The position numbers and the translations under genes were made by a program. Below are positions 6,208-6,418 of a DNA stretch of 6,418 nt, piece after piece; position 1 is the first letter of the stretch, and every line of letters starts with the position of its first letter. Origin of the DNA: an uncultured Lachnospiraceae bacterium (GTDB lineage: Bacteria; Bacillota; Clostridia; Lachnospirales; Lachnospiraceae). The DNA is taken from the NCBI GenBank assembly GCA_910577445.1, contig CAJTMZ010000066.1:18053-24470 (forward strand), written 5' to 3'. The notes under the pieces are model-generated. The model searched no databases and was not told the origin of the DNA. It saw only the letters and a list, made by a program, of their open reading frames with translations.

Positions 6208-6334
6208 GCTGGCGGAAGTGATGATTTTGTAGGCCGTTGGGATTAACATGGGTAAAAGGATTAAGGATACTGAGGAGAGCCAATAACAGGAAGAGGTAGT
6301 GGATGATGGAGCCAGCCTGAGGGGAGTTGGGCAG
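6208..6334 (+). other. non-coding spacer between the two palindromic elements
   Basis: No supported gene. The second half (about 6241-6330) is noticeably purine-rich on the + strand. AGCCAATA (6278-6285) is complementary to TATTGGCT (6203-6210), and GCCAGCC (6311-6317) to GGCTGGC (6207-6213), so the spacer could compete with the end of element A for pairing. A 12-codon ATG frame (6248-6286) has only a weak ribosome site and is not called. Confidence 0.4.
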
Positions 6335-6418
6335 CCTTAAGGAGCCCTTATAAAAACGTCAGTGCTTAACGAGCGAGCTGCGAAGCGGCTTGCGAGTTTA
6401 GCATCTGCTACGTTTTTA
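6335..6418 (-). repeat. element B: inverted second copy of the palindromic repeat, cut by the window end
   Basis: Relative to element A it is inverted. CTGCTACGTTTTTA (6405-6418) is the exact reverse complement of 6094-6107. The 15 bases at 6348-6362 are the exact reverse complement of 6152-6166. CCTTAAGG (6335-6342) matches 6172-6179 with the same 5-base spacing. Its own palindrome pairs TATAAAAACGT (6349-6359) with ACGTTTTTA (6410-6418), TGCTTAAC (6363-6370) with GTTTAGCA (6396-6403, one mismatch), and GCGAGCTGC (6373-6381) with GCGGCTTGC (6385-6393) around a GAA loop. The last two bases of the arm and any outer arm lie beyond the window. Copy-to-copy conservation marks it as a repeat family. 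Confidence 0.7.

Noticed and set aside
6248..6286. Small ORF MGKRIKDTEESQ between the palindromes
   Set aside because: It has twelve codons, a weak GGGA ribosome site and no supporting context; chance is the simpler explanation.
6018..6418. CRISPR array or integron attC site as explanation of the 3' repeats
   Set aside because: There are only two copies, in opposite orientation, with no regular spacers; I also see no attC-type simple-site pair or nearby integrase.

Overview
The window is a piece of the division and cell-wall (dcw) cluster of a Gram-positive, Clostridia-type bacterium, most likely a Lachnospiraceae-like gut anaerobe. The pointers are a DivIB-type FtsQ, a MurA whose tail resembles the Gram-positive/MurZ style, an FtsZ beginning with the residues usual in that group, TTG start codons on murA and ftsZ, a strong AAGGAGG ribosome site, and about 50% GC. 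The placement rests on remembered family features, not on a database search.

Layout, all genes on the + strand: the 3' end of ftsW/spoVE (1-384); a 78-base gap with a potential stem around the murA translation start; murA (463-1716); divIB/ftsQ (1722-2561), only 5 bases after murA; a 183-base gap holding a good sigma-A-like promoter and a leader with a perfect hairpin and a 13-bp direct repeat; ftsZ (2745-3944); an intrinsic terminator (about 3948-3983); a GC-rich leader; a long gene (4125-6017) for a membrane protein with a zinc ribbon and leucine-rich repeats; and about 400 bases without a gene (6018-6418), filled by two large palindromic elements in opposite orientation.

The first four genes work together. 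FtsW/SpoVE polymerises septal peptidoglycan from lipid II, MurA makes the first committed precursor, DivIB is the extracytoplasmic divisome regulator, and FtsZ forms the ring that organises them. murG does not lie between ftsW and murA, and ftsA does not lie between divIB and ftsZ. The ftsZ terminator marks the end of this cluster. The leucine-rich-repeat gene after it is a separate unit of unknown function.

The least explained part is the 3' end. Element A (6041-6207) can fold into a very long hairpin whose outer arm has 30 base pairs, five of them G.U wobbles on the + strand. Element B (about 6335-6418, cut by the window edge) carries the same conserved blocks in inverted orientation, with wobble pairs of the same polarity. 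This looks like a REP/BIME- or MITE-like repeat pair, possibly transcribed, and is the main candidate for follow-up.
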